From assembly GCA_950295325.1 (NCBI GenBank), contig OX485805.1:28381501-28445500 (forward strand): 64,000 nt of DNA, given 5' to 3'. Positions 34,136 to 44,972 of the stretch are shown one piece after another; the first letter of the stretch is position 1, and each line of letters begins with the position of its first letter. A model generated the notes under the pieces. The model ran no database searches. It had not been told where the DNA came from and saw only the letters and a program-made list of their open reading frames with translations. This DNA is from Polytrichum commune. Its lineage: Eukaryota > Streptophyta > Polytrichopsida > Polytrichales > Polytrichaceae. A program made the position numbers and the translations under genes.

Positions 34136-34518
34136 GAGGAAACCAGGTGCATAATGAAACAGAATAACGGTGCTAACTTAAACTCTTGAACTATATTGAT
34201 CAAGGGGGGAACTGCCCTTATATACAATCTGGCTCGACACTTGGACTAGGTCCAAGTGTCGGCACCCGGTTACACCGTGGACTAGCTATCTCGGTGGGAA
34301 TATTCTAGCTCGGCCTCGGTCTCCTACACCAAGACCGAGGCCCTTAATTAATTGTTTGCTCATAAGTTGAGATACCTTGGACTTGTGTGCACGGCCTCCT
34401 ACCGGCGGCCACCACTTAAGGTGGCTAATGCCCATGTGGGACTAATTAATACTGATTAGCTTCCATGCTAGATGACGATTAACCTAGGTTGCATAGGTGC
34501 TTATCCATTATCTTAACA
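34136..34518 (-). repeat. nested copia 5' LTR
   Basis: The ends are TGTTAAG and CTTAACA on the plus strand. It is flanked on the outside by CTTAC, the target duplication, and 383 bp long after a small deletion relative to 27858-28255. Confidence 0.92.
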
Positions 34519-35783
34519 CTTACCAACTCTCTTGCCTAAGTCTAGCACGTACACGTCCGGATGAAGAATCTTCTTCACCGGAAACGGCCCGATCCACCTT
34601 GCGGACCACTTAATAAATAATTCCGTAGGAATTCCTAAGTTTCTTAAATCCAACCAAACTTTCTCTCCCACTTGGAATGTCATTTTCCGCTGCTTCCTAT
34701 TCACCGCACTAGCGTAGCGATCTTGCGCCTTGGCCATCATGGCCTTAGCATTTCGGAGGATCATTTGCCTCCGTGCGACCCATAGTGCCGCATCGAGTGA
34801 GTAATAATCTGAGACCCTTTCTTGGTCACGCATAAATTCGCTTCGACCAACGGATAAGTCGTTTACCAACACGGCCTCTTGCCCATAACACAAGTAAAAT
34901 GTTATCTTCCTGGTGGTGCGGAACACCGTCGTGTTATAACATAACTCGGCAAGAGGTATCAACGTGGGCCACTCTTGTTGATTGTTTCGCAAAACACTCT
35001 CATATACATGTTGATGATCGAGTTGATTCTCTTGGGTTGGCCATCGCCTTGTGGATGCCAAGCCGTTGTCATTGAGAGCCTCACCCCAGTGCGCCGCATC
35101 ATATGTTGCCAAAACTACGCTTGAAACAACAACCCGCGATTACTAACAATATCCCACGGAAACCCCTTATGCCTTACCCAATTGTCTAAGAACAATTGGG
35201 CCACCTCTTCGGCCGTGGCTTATTTCGAACAAGGCACGAATGCCATCCATTTACTCAGACGGCACATGATAACCATTATCGCGTTGTTTCCCGCTACCTT
35301 CGGGATATCCGTCATAAAATCCATTGATATCGAGTAAAATTTTTGTTTAGGTATCGGCAAGGGCCTTAACTTTCCGATCTTGGGTTGGCTGTTGTATTTG
35401 TTCATTTGGTACTTTATGTATGTCTTGACAAACTCTTCTACGTCCGCGCCCATACAAGGCCAAAAGTACCTCTTTTGCAGTTCGGCCATCGTGGCGCGAA
35501 TTCCCATATGCCCCGCCAATAGCGTGTCGTGGAATTCATGAAACAACCTTTTCCTGAGCTCTCCTGCCGGCACGTATAACCGCGTTTGCTTGAAGTAATG
35601 AAATACATTCTTTTGCCTCAAATTCTTCATACGCCTACCACCCGGCGGATTTTTCTTAGAGCCCCGCTTATCAAAGAACCGGTTGTTCGTCACCGCGTCT
35701 TTGTCGTGTTTCATGGCTTCTCGGACGTCGTCTAAGAAATTACTTTTCATTTTGTCAAGGTCTTCCTCGACTAGCATAAGCAA
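34519..35783 (-). pseudogene. gypsy integrase
   Basis: The zinc-binding N-terminus is HDTLLAGHMGIRATMAELQKRYFWP, but the usual C-x2-C pair is degraded (YIKYQ). The core begins SMDFMTDIPKV with the first catalytic Asp, and the frame then breaks around 35113-35220. The C-terminal part is ENQLDHQHVYESVLRNNQQEWPTLIPLAELCYNT, then the GPFPVKKILHPDVYVLDL domain. It is interrupted at 34518 by the nested copia. Frameshifts make it non-functional. Confidence 0.88.
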
Positions 35784-35827
35784 CCGATGAATGAATACCT
35801 CCTCTCGACGACTTAGCGCGTCCGGTA

Positions 35828-37094
35828 CTAAGTTGTCCCGCCCCGGTTTTGAATCAACTCGACATCCATCGAGATGATTGTATCATACCACCTTAATTCC
35901 TTTGGAGTTGCTTGGGCCTTCGTATCCAAATACTTAAGCGAAATATTATCTGTAAAAACCTTAGTTTTTCTCCCGCCTACGTAATGCCTCCAACTCTTAA
36001 GACAATGGACTACGGCGTACAACTTTTTCTCGTAAGTTGACCATCTTAGTTGACTCCCCGTCAACTTCCGGTTTTCGTACGCTACCGGGTGACCATCTTG
36101 CATTAAGACGTTTCCGACGGCAAGCCACTTGCGTCGGTGTGCACCTCGAATTCCTTATCGAACTCGGGATACTTTAGCACATCCACTGTAGAGAACAACG
36201 TCTTAAGTTCACGGAATGCCCGGTTGCAATCTTCGTCCCACTTGAGAACTTGTCCCTCCTTGCCTAATAAGTTAGAGAGGGGCGACGCTACCTTAGAATA
36301 GTTTCTTATAAATTTTCGGTAGTAATTGGCCAAGCCTAGAAAAGACCTCACTCCTTTATGAGTCCGCGGGACTTCCCACTCGCAGATCGCTTGAATATTC
36401 TTACGGTCCAGGCAAATACTTTCGCCACTCAACACGTGACCCAAGAACTCCAACTCTCTTAGCAAGAATTCACTCTTCTCGGCATTCGCGTACAACTTGT
36501 GTTGCCTAAACTTTTCTAGGACCCGCCTTAGATCCCGCGCGTGGTCTAACTCGCTATTTGAATACACAAATATATCGTCGATATATACCACTACACATTC
36601 GTCCATCTCCTCATGAAAAATCCCATTCATGATGGATATAAAGGTTGCCGGCGCGCTACACAACCCGAACAGCAGCTCTAGGAATTCGTACGAGCTGTAC
36701 CGAGTTTGTATTGCCGTTTTGTGCACGTCCTCGTTAGAAACTCTTATCTAGTAGTAACCCAATTTTAAGTCTATATGACTAAAGTGGAATGCACCCGTTA
36801 GTCTATCCAACAAGTCGTCGACTCTTGGCAAATGATAGTTATTCTTAACCGTCACTCGGTTAAGTGCGCGGTAGTCAATACGCATCCGCAATTGGCCGCC
36901 CTTTTTGCTCAGAAAGAGCACCGGCGGCCAAACAACGACTTACTAGGCCTTACGTAGCCTCGCGTGAGGAGCTCGGTTAGTTGCTTCTTTAACTCAATCA
37001 ACTCGTTTTGGTTGAGTCGATACGGAGCCTTGTTTTGAGGCTCCGCCCCTGGCACTAACTCAATTTTTTGGTCTACCTCCCGCTCGGGAGGCAA
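35828..37094 (-). pseudogene. gypsy reverse transcriptase and RNase H
   Basis: RT begins in 37094-36909 ([33 protein letters not shown]). A break leads to [10 protein letters not shown] near 36770. The main block 36726-36103 has SSYEFLELLFGLCSAPATF, the active-site box YIDD near 36580, LGHVLSG and WEVPRTHKGVRSFLGLANYYRKFI. RNase H starts HTDASG, then a frameshift near 36115, and continues as MQDGHPVAYENRKL, KLYAVVHCLKSWRHY and FTDNISLKYL. Confidence 0.92.
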
Positions 37095-37114
37095 CTCATT
37101 CGGGAGTTCGTTAG

Positions 37115-37630
37115 TTAGAACGTCTCCGAATTCATTAAGGACTTGGCAATACTTGAACTGGAAAGTAGTGGGGTTTCACCCTTTGTATTAGAATCGAGGA
37201 AATTCTCTTTTAAAATTAATACAAATTGTTTCTTAAAGAGGTCTTGTTGCGAAACTAGATTGATTTCCAAACCATCTAGTCCCGCTACTTGAGTATAAGG
37301 TAACGGCATCGGTTTCTCGTCCGATCCGACCATCACTACTTGAAGTCTAGGCCTTTGCCTAACTTCCACCCCGTAGTAGTGTAGAAACGTATTTTCCAAC
37401 ACTACATCCACTCCTCCAAGTTCGCACACGGTGAAGTCCTCGAACTTCGCCGCTCCCGCCTTAAATCGCACACTCCGCGCAACTTGCGTCATTTGACACG
37501 ATCATTGCGCGAAGTTTATCTTCATCGGCAAAGCCGTGTCCGCCACCACTACCTTCAACCTCCTGGCGCACTCCGGCGTCATGAAGGAGTTCGTGGCTCC
37601 TGGGTCAACTAACATTGACACATTAGTACC
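37115..37630 (-). pseudogene. gypsy protease
   Basis: The aspartic protease motif VDPGAT lies at 37592-37609 (minus). It is a variant of the usual D-S/T-G-A, seen in some gypsy proteases. It is followed by SFMTPECARRL and then CELGGVDVVLENTFLHYYGVEV. The frame breaks at about 37500. Confidence 0.82.
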
Positions 37631-39092
37631 GTTCATTTGACCTTTCAAGTAAACCAAACCTTTACTTCATGGGTTAATCAAAGAGAGCCTAGCCTCCAAG
37701 CCAACCTTGGTTACTAGCATCTTCAGCATGAAGCTCTCGAGCATTCGGTGCCCCCGCTTGAAAGTCGGCCCTTTCTCTTTGATTAAGGTGTCGAGCTCTT
37801 TAGCTTGCTTTGGCGAGATCGTAGTAGAATTCAACTCTATCTTTCCAGTCCCGCCCTCGCGACATTTTCTCGCGACGTGGCCTACCTTGTTACACTTGAA
37901 GCAGAGTCATTTCCTCGTCGCGTCCTTAATGTCCACGCGAAATTCCTAAGGGCGGCCGGCTTGCCACTCGAACCCCCTTCAGGTTCCTCCCTTGCTTATC
38001 TTGCTTCCCATTTTTGCTTTGCGAATTTGGGCTTGCCACTCTTGAAAGACCTTTCAAAAGGTTTCTTTCCGCTTGGAGCATCGAAGCGTCCTACCTCTCG
38101 CGGGTCTCCCAACAGAATCACAACATCGAATAATTTCATCATCGTCGTCGGGAGGCTTTCCCGCTCCCACACTTTGCGTCAAATTGATTCGTTGAGACTT
38201 GCGAGAAACGCTCCCATCATGCCGAGTTGCGGACTCTTCTCACAATCGAAGTGCAAGTACTTAGACTTGTATTCCTTGGCATAACGCGACAAGTTTTGGT
38301 CGTTCCTTCATTTCATGGCGCCTAAGGACGTTACATCAAGCAGGTGTTGGTGTGGCTTGCGTCACGCCTCAATTGTCCACTCCTTCAAGTCCTTCCACGA
38401 CAAGTGTTAGCCTCGCGAACCTCGCTACGCCGCAAAGGCGACAGACGCGCCAGAAACGACCCGAAGCTTCTCACCTTCACTTCGTCGCTGTTGTACCCTA
38501 ACGCATCACAATACATCTCGTACTCCGTGATGAAAGCTTCAATGTTCCGCTTGTCCTTAGTGTCACACGTTATGGGCTTCGGAACATTCTTCATATAAGG
38601 CGGCTTAGTGGCGTCCGACGATAAGCTCTTCCCACTTTGGATATTTTCAACCAACATTTGGGTTTGAACTATCAAAGCGGCCATAGTCGTCCTCATTTTG
38701 AAAAACTCGTCCTTGAGCTTCGTTATTGGCGTCTCACGTCGTCGGGGTCCTTCCCGATCCGACTCCTTTTCGGACTCTTCGGACTCAACATCTTCCCTCT
38801 TGCCGAGCGGTACGTTAGGTTGCTCTTCCGCCACTAAGGCTTGATTCACCACCCCTTGCTCCTGATTGAGCTCATTGTGAATCGGTTCCAAGTTCAATTC
38901 CTCTCGGATTTGACTTGCGGTCTTCGAAGGCACGGGGGCCTTCTTCCGCGGCGCACGAGTCTTCTTACTCGGCCTGCCTTCCTCGCCTTCAGTCGCCGCC
39001 ATGGCGATTTCCGGCGCTAACTCTTCTTGAGTCTCGTCTTCTCCTCGTCGCGATTCGCCTTCGCTTTTTTTGGAGCGCTTCGTGGTCGCCAT
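37631..39092 (-). pseudogene. gypsy gag with zinc knuckle
   Basis: It starts at the ATG at 39092 (MATTKRSKK). The in-frame extension upstream uses no ATG. The N-terminal region is charged (KKTRAPRKKAPVPSK, DVESEESEKESDREGPRRRET). A capsid-like segment follows (FKMRTTMAALIVQTQMLVENIQ ... ITCDTKDKRNIEAFITEYEMYCDALG). The frame shifts near 38385. A CCHC zinc knuckle (C-x2-C-x4-H-x4-C, CFKCNKVGHVARKC) lies at 37862-37903. Confidence 0.87.
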
Positions 39093-39163
39093 CGTCACGG
39101 CCTCCAAGGTTGCTAGGCTTCCTCCTCGCTCCTCGATGTCAAATCACGATACCGAGCTTAGAT

Positions 39164-39175
39164 GCTCTGATACCA
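39164..39175 (-). other. gypsy primer-binding site (initiator tRNA-Met)
   Basis: The minus strand reads TGGTATCAGAGC two bases inside the 5' LTR. This is the common plant PBS complementary to the 3' end of initiator tRNA-Met. Confidence 0.93.
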
Positions 39176-39177
39176 CT

Positions 39178-39610
39178 TGTAGCGTCCACTAGCGCCACGT
39201 CCCTCACGCCTCGCGTGAAGCTAACAACTCACATGCGCAAGCCACTTGCCCCGGGTAAGTCCATTGCACTTAGCAACTTAGGAAACGAATATCCTAACAC
39301 TCTTGGGGTTCTCCCGAGTCTAACCCACGAGCCAACCTGGTCCTCTCCAAGTCCCAAGGTTCGGGCCTTTCCCACACGCCTCGCGTGTGCTCCGAGTCCA
39401 CTTAGTCCTCCTCACCCGTTGAGCCACGTGCTCAAGCCCTTCGTGCATCCCTCGCACGGGTCACCCTACCACACACTTAGTCCGCCCGCCTAAGTGTGCT
39501 TCCCAACCGGGTTCAACCCAACACACTATAAGGGGTGCGGCTCACCGCACATCCAACCCCCTTAGGTGCTCATCCGCCCAATATAAGACTCGCTCTAAGG
39601 GGGTCTTACA
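39178..39610 (-). repeat. gypsy 5' LTR
   Basis: 433 bp with the same termini as 26240-26669 (TGTAGCG..CTTACA on the plus strand). It is bordered by ATAGC on the outside. Confidence 0.93.
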
Positions 39611-40084
39611 ATAGCAATTAACCTCTCCCAAGTCATAATATTAGAGATCATAGGACATCATAGCAATATTTTGCCACAAGCCCAATAAGACCTCAAACTT
39701 AGATTCCCTTGACCTTCATAAACAATGACATTGCAAAGGGTCTTTATCTTTTGTATCTCAACCAGACACTATCCTTTGCCTCCTTATTGGGGGCTCTTTG
39801 GTGGCTCCTATACCATCTCCATTGCACACCTATTGGTCTTTGCGGCAATGCTCTTTAGAGTTTTTTTAGTCCAAAATTTGTAGAACTATTGTGAGAAGGT
39901 AGGTAGTCATTGCCATTCATGGGTCCACCCTAGTTATGGACCAATTAATGATGCATGTAATGGGCCATATGATGAGTGTGTTTTGGACCAAGTTCCCTTC
40001 GATGTAGTCATGTTGAATACATGTAGGAGGTGTATGAGTTTTGGTTACTTTTAGAGTTGGTTATTTTTTCTTGTTGGAGGCTAA
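39611..40084. other. intergenic DNA, no gene seen
   Basis: This is the right flank of the gypsy element. No feature is recognised before the MITE at 40085. Confidence 0.4.
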
Positions 40085-40539
40085 GAGCAAGCCCAGTCAC
40101 TGCCTGCATTTGCATCCACATCTGGAAACAGAAAGTGGCCTCCGTCCCGGATGCATATGCAAGTAAGTCTGCCACTCATGCCGAATTTTGTGGGCCTACA
40201 TTCCGGTACAGGGGAAATTCGAAAGTCAGTCACTTCACAATCAGTAGCAGGACGGAGAAATACTTTAGCCTATCTACCCCTGTACCTACGAAAGGCCCGC
40301 ATAATTCTTTTAGTTGGCTTGTCTTATCTGGCAAGGTATAATAATGATGTTTAACTTATACTGATAGCAACCTCCCTGCATAAGTTGACGTTATGCAGGG
40401 AGGGCGTCCCACCCTGCAGAGTTTTTCATCCACAACCTAAGTTATGCAGGACCAATGGGGCCTAAACCTGCATTTGCATCTGCATAACGGATGAAAAAAC
40501 GTAGATACAGATGCAGATGCGGGGCCATTGGGCTTGCCC
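40085..40539. mobile_element. Tourist-like MITE (PIF/Harbinger type)
   Basis: The ends GAGCAAGCCCAGT and, reverse-complemented, GGGCAAGCCCAAT form an imperfect inverted repeat. The unit is flanked by TAA on both sides (40082-40084 and 40540-40542), which fits the TWA preference of PIF/Harbinger. Subterminal inverted words (GCATTTGCATC..CACATCTG; CAGATGCAGATGC) continue the symmetry. An internal hairpin CTGCATAA..TTATGCAG lies near 40376-40400. No ORF is present. The 3-bp duplication is short, so the superfamily call is tentative. Confidence 0.6.
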
Positions 40540-41139
40540 TAAGGGAGTAGAACCTCCTACTTTGCAAATCATGGCCATTTTTCTCCCAGCTAGGATAAGT
40601 TGAACGGCATCAACAACCACCTCTTCCACATCACTATTCAACTTGGGATCACTGCACTTGGAGTCAAGCCTAGGATTCGGCACCATAACCTCCTTGTTAG
40701 AGAAGTCCTTCTCATCACATGAGTTGAGGTTGGCATTATCAAGAACTGCCTAGGAGTCTAGTAGGTAGGCCATTTTGGTATGAGCATTAGCCACATTGTC
40801 ATCCAACTTTTGCCTCAAAATATTAATACGATAATATGCTTACAAATCAAAAATTTCTCCAATACATGTTTTTGTTAGATTCAAGATCAATGTAACTATT
40901 CTTAGCTACACTCTTCACAAGAATGTTGTCTATGAGGACTAAATTAACTCGGTTTGGTCTTGGACCAACACGATATGCGTGCATGGAGATTTTATTACTT
41001 CAAATACTTTGGAATAATTTTCAAGAATTGGGGAAAACCACCAATTTAAGTTTCCCATTTGCTTCAACTTCAACTATGCGATCCCATCCTATATGCTTGC
41101 ATACTTTGGGGTGAATGGATCTATAATGCCTTGCTATCG

Positions 41140-41485
41140 ATTTGGGCCAAGTAATCGAGTTTGCCTTTCCTTTTGTCCTCCTTCCACCTAGTCCCCCATG
41201 TCAAAGCTTGTTTTTTTTAGGTTCACCACTATATGCGTGTGTATGTCTTGCCTTATGGGTGTCATCCACATCACCGACTTTCAAAAAGTTGTCCATTTCC
41301 AAGAGGATATCCTTTGCCTTCCACTTGCGGGCACCAATGAATGGATTCGGTTGAGCTATTTCCATTTGAAAGCCCCTTATCTTGAATAGGAAATGACCAT
41401 GAATTTGGCTTTTAATGGTTTGAATGAGGTTGGTAAGCTTGCTAAGCATCTCCATGTGAATGAGGGTTAACCTCAGTGGGATCAA
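41140..41485 (-). pseudogene. decayed Ty3/gypsy gag fragment
   Basis: The minus-strand peptide contains a retroviral-gag-like P-x-P-F-x-G-A-R motif (NPFIGARKWKAKDILLEMDNFLKVGDV). This is the conserved 'PFxGAR..K.L..FL..ME.YF' block of plant gypsy gag. It is followed after a frame change by a TRWKEDKRKGK segment. A PBS-like site lies 235 bp upstream. Pol is not recognised in the neighbourhood. Confidence 0.5.
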
Positions 41486-41719
41486 AGGTGGAGATCAAGC
41501 TTCTTAACTCATCATTTTCTTGCATTGTTAATTTCTCTCCAACTTAGTAATGAAATCTTGCCAAATTGGTGATGACCCTTTGACCATTTCGTGCTCACCA
41601 TCATAACTTTTGGTGGGGGGCTAGGCATTCCACATGATTGTTTTTTGCGTTTAAGCTTTTGTCCTTCTTAGTATTCACCATTGTATTTGATTAGACAAAT
41701 GCCAAAGTCTACAAACGTT

Positions 41720-41731
41720 GCTTTGATACCA
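41720..41731 (-). other. PBS-like site of the decayed gypsy remnant
   Basis: The minus strand reads TGGTATCAAAGC, one mismatch from the initiator tRNA-Met PBS. Two bases away a TGTTGCAATTC end at 41734 could be the inner end of a 5' LTR extending rightwards. No partner LTR was found. Confidence 0.5.
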
Positions 41732-41733
41732 CG

Positions 41734-43600
41734 TGTTGCAATTCAAACTCACACTTAGTTTGAAGGTGGCCAGTTGTGTAACAATGGCAGTTGCCAAGCG
41801 AGACCCAATGGATTTCAGTGTTATTAATTATGCACAACCAAAGCCATATACAAATTGGTCCAATTCCCCCTAATAGACATAAGTGTGGAGTGCATGACAT
41901 ATGCGCGACTACAAGGTACCAAGGACCCCAATATTAATGGGGTTTAGAGCTGGAAGTAATCTCAATTCACAATCATAATAACATGCCTCAAACTATTTGC
42001 AAGCTATCATTACCACTCACTAGCCTTGGTACATTTTCTCGAAAGTTTGGGACATGCATTTACTGGTGCGGATTGCTAGGGTGCCTTGTAAACGACATTT
42101 TGGGGCCATGGCCTAGCTGAATATAAGCAATTTTAAGAATCTAATGGCTTTCATTTGTGGATTGCCGGTAGCATAGTCATTCAGAGTGGAAAGCCAAGGC
42201 AATTGCCATTAAGGATCGCTTATAGTATGTAACCGACTCTTTCCCTTCCTCGGCACCATAAGGAGGAAGCAAGGGAAGTCATGCGGAGGCTATTTCCCAT
42301 TTGTAGAGTCTTGCATAGTTTCGTAGCAATAGTGCAATAGACTTTACCCAATCGTAGGAACTCAATGATTTAGTCTAGAGAAAAGCATTCTCTAAGTGAG
42401 ATACTTGAAAGAATTACCAATAGGTCGATGTAGAACCGAGTGATTCGGATTCTTGAGTCTTTGAACTTTGATAAGAAGAATAAATACCTTTGATGTGCAA
42501 TGGTCTTGATCTCTTGAAGTGGAACTCTGATGGTTGTTGTTATGTGATTTGGAGAGAGTGAGAAATAATATCTTGGATGTAATTGAATAGTGGTTGTGAG
42601 AATCTATTTGACCTAGTTGTTTGTCAAAGTTTGAGTCGAAGCTGCTTGAAGATTATGAGAGTTGAAGTCTAGTGTAAGAAAGTACATTTGGGCGACATGC
42701 CAAGTAGAAGGAAGTTTGAACATGAGAAGGAAGAACAATGTCAGTTGAGACATAATATCTATGAATATCATGATTGAGAGAATTAACATAAGCAATAGTT
42801 TAAAAACAAATTTGTGCAAGTGAGTGGTTGAGGGTTGGGAAACCAATATTGAGTCAACTTGATTGAGTGAATTACTCACTAGTGTATGAAGGAGGCAAAT
42901 GAGTGTATGAGAACTTCGAGGATCAAAGCGAATTGGAAATAACCAACCTTGGCGACAAACAAAGAGAGAGTTTGAATGTAAGAGGTGAGAGAGTCAGTCG
43001 ACGATAAGCATGTAAGTCATTCTACCAAGCCTGAGAGAGGAGGTAAGGACTAATTGTCAAGATAAGGGCAATAGTCTTAGAAAGATTGTGTAAGTACGCG
43101 ACCAATGGAAGGTCAAGATGCAAGTAATTTCCGCATGGGAAATAAAAGGCAAATTACAAGTGAAATAAAGAAAGAGAAAGATTGAAGATCTTGAGAATAG
43201 GCCATAGCCACCTGAAGATTAAGCAATGGCCAGAGAGAGGGTGAGTTGAGGGGAACTCAATTCCTACAAAGGAACGGAGGGCAATTGACTTGAGTAAGAG
43301 ATGAAAAGGGCAAGAGGCTTGAGATGGGTACAATCATGACTACATAAGTTTGATGGGCTATAGCTGTGTCAAAAGAAGAAGTTAATTACAAAGAAAAAAG
43401 ACATTATCATGTGGCAAACACCATGATAGCCTAGATGAGTCGACCGCATATTGCCAGTAAAAGATATAGAGTTTGCATGTGGGAATGATAAGGCTATAGG
43501 ATATTTTGTGCATGCTATAGGCTACAAAGACAATAATATAAGAGGAAGAAGACTTTACCATGTGAAAATAAAATTGTACTCAATACAAGTCATTTGGAGG
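41734..43600. other. intergenic DNA, possible old LTR at its left end
   Basis: The first few hundred bases may be the 5' LTR of the gypsy remnant. The rest is purine-rich on the plus strand (many GAGAG words), with short ORFs only. No gene is recognised. Confidence 0.35.
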
Positions 43601-44967
43601 TGTGAGCCCAAAATGGTGTTCACATGTGTTCTTAAGTCTTTGAGACCATTAGAAGTTATGTTTTAACGGTTATTAATTATTCACAAAAATATAAAAAGAA
43701 TGAAGTGTAGTGTGAATTAAGTTTAGACATTAGAGGGTGTTGTATGATTGTCTCAAGGTTTAAGTTCAATGAGGTAATGACTTGACTAGGTGAGTATGAA
43801 GTAAGGTGAGGCGAGAGGGGATCCGCGGGTTAAATGCCCACATTAGGATCCACCTTGTTGGTTTAGGAATGGAAGAGCCTTGTGGATGGGATGAGTCCCT
43901 ACTTAGAAGGAGAAGGTTAAGGGGTTGTGATTGGAGGCTCTAATCATCTCACCCTATCCTTACCTCATGCCCTCTCCTCCTCTTTGCTATTTAAGACCTC
44001 GTTCTTCCCTCATTCATCATCTCTTTCATTCGTGCTCCTTGGCACCCCACGTGTTATAAGTGTGGGTGCGTGGGAAGCAAGATAGGAGCACGTGTGTGTG
44101 CATGGATGTAAGGTTAGGAGCCAAGGCTAGTTGGCCTTGAAGAGGGTTTGACCTCTTGTTAGTAATAGTTGGGCGTGAATGATTTAAAGTTCAATTTATG
44201 GCTTTGTTTGAGTACTTGGATTTACATTGATTAGCCTTATACTTATGTGAATGTGCAAAGTCTCTTATTGGAGCATTTAGTTTTGTTAGACTTCATATGA
44301 ATTTTTTAGATCCAAAAAACCGAGACTATGTCCAAACTTCCAAAAACTAGTGAAAAGTCCAAAAAGCCATAAATTGAACTTTAAATCATTCACGCCCAAC
44401 TATTACTAACAAGAGGTCAAACCCTCTTCAAGGCCAACTAGCCTTGGCTCCTAACCTTACATCCATGCACACACACGTGCTCCTATCTTGCTTCCCACGC
44501 ACCCACACTTATAACACGTGGGGTGCCAAGGAGCACGAATGAAAGAGATGATGAATGAGGGAAGAACGAGGTCTTAAATAGCAAAGAGGAGGAGAGGGCA
44601 TGAGGTAAGGATAGGGTGAGATGATTAGAGCCTCCAATCACAACCCCTTAACCTTCTCCTTCTAAGTAGGGACTCATCCCATCCACAAGGCTCTTCCATT
44701 CCTAAACCAACAAGGTGGATCCTAATGTGGGCATTTAACCCGCGGATCCCCTCTCGCCTCACCTTACTTCATACTCACCTAGTCAAGTCATTACCTCATT
44801 GAACTTAAACCTTGAGACAATCATACAACACCCTTTAATGTCTAAACTTAATTCACACTACACTTCATTCTTTTTATATTTTTGTGAATAATTAATAACC
44901 GTTAAAACATAACTTCTAATGGTCTCAAAGACTTAAGAACACATATGAACACCATTTTGGGCTCACA
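43601..44967. mobile_element. foldback element: 605-bp inverted arms, 157-bp loop
   Basis: The left arm 43601-44205 and right arm 44363-44967 are exact reverse complements, apart from two substitutions that I found on reading the full length (near 43623 and 43732). There are no indels. The loop is 44206-44362. The ends read TGTGAGCCC..GGGCTCACA. A 5-bp direct duplication GGAGG flanks the unit (43596-43600 and 44968-44972), so it behaves as an inserted mobile unit. TG..CA ends with a 5-bp duplication are typical of LTR retroelements, so the arms could be LTRs joined head-to-head. Each arm has a TATTTAAG TATA-like box. No ORF of note. A transcript across it would fold into a long duplex. Confidence 0.9.
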
Positions 44968-44972
44968 GGAGG

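Larger units (their letters stand above)
27858..34518 (-). mobile_element. Ty1/copia element nested in the gypsy integrase region
   Basis: Minus-strand copia with LTRs at 34136-34518 (5') and 27858-28255 (3'), ends TGTTAAG..CTTAACA. The insertion is flanked by an exact 5-bp duplication CTTAC (27853-27857 and 34519-34523). Order on the minus strand: gag, protease, integrase, RT, RNase H, which is the copia order. The RT is internally deleted, the integrase has a stop codon, and gag carries a further insertion at 32044-33038, so the element is dead. Confidence 0.94.
26240..39610 (-). mobile_element. Ty3/gypsy chromovirus, interrupted by nested insertions
   Basis: LTR retrotransposon reading on the minus strand. 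The 5' LTR is at 39178-39610, the PBS at 39164-39175, and gag, protease, RT, RNase H, integrase and chromodomain follow in that order. The PPT is at 26670-26682 and the 3' LTR at 26240-26669. The domain order with a C-terminal chromodomain puts it in the chromovirus branch. Flanking sites ATAGT (26235-26239) and ATAGC (39611-39615) agree at 4 of 5 bases. About 6.7 kb of the interval is a nested copia (27858-34518). Several frameshifts and stops break the polyprotein, so it is not autonomous now. Confidence 0.93.
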
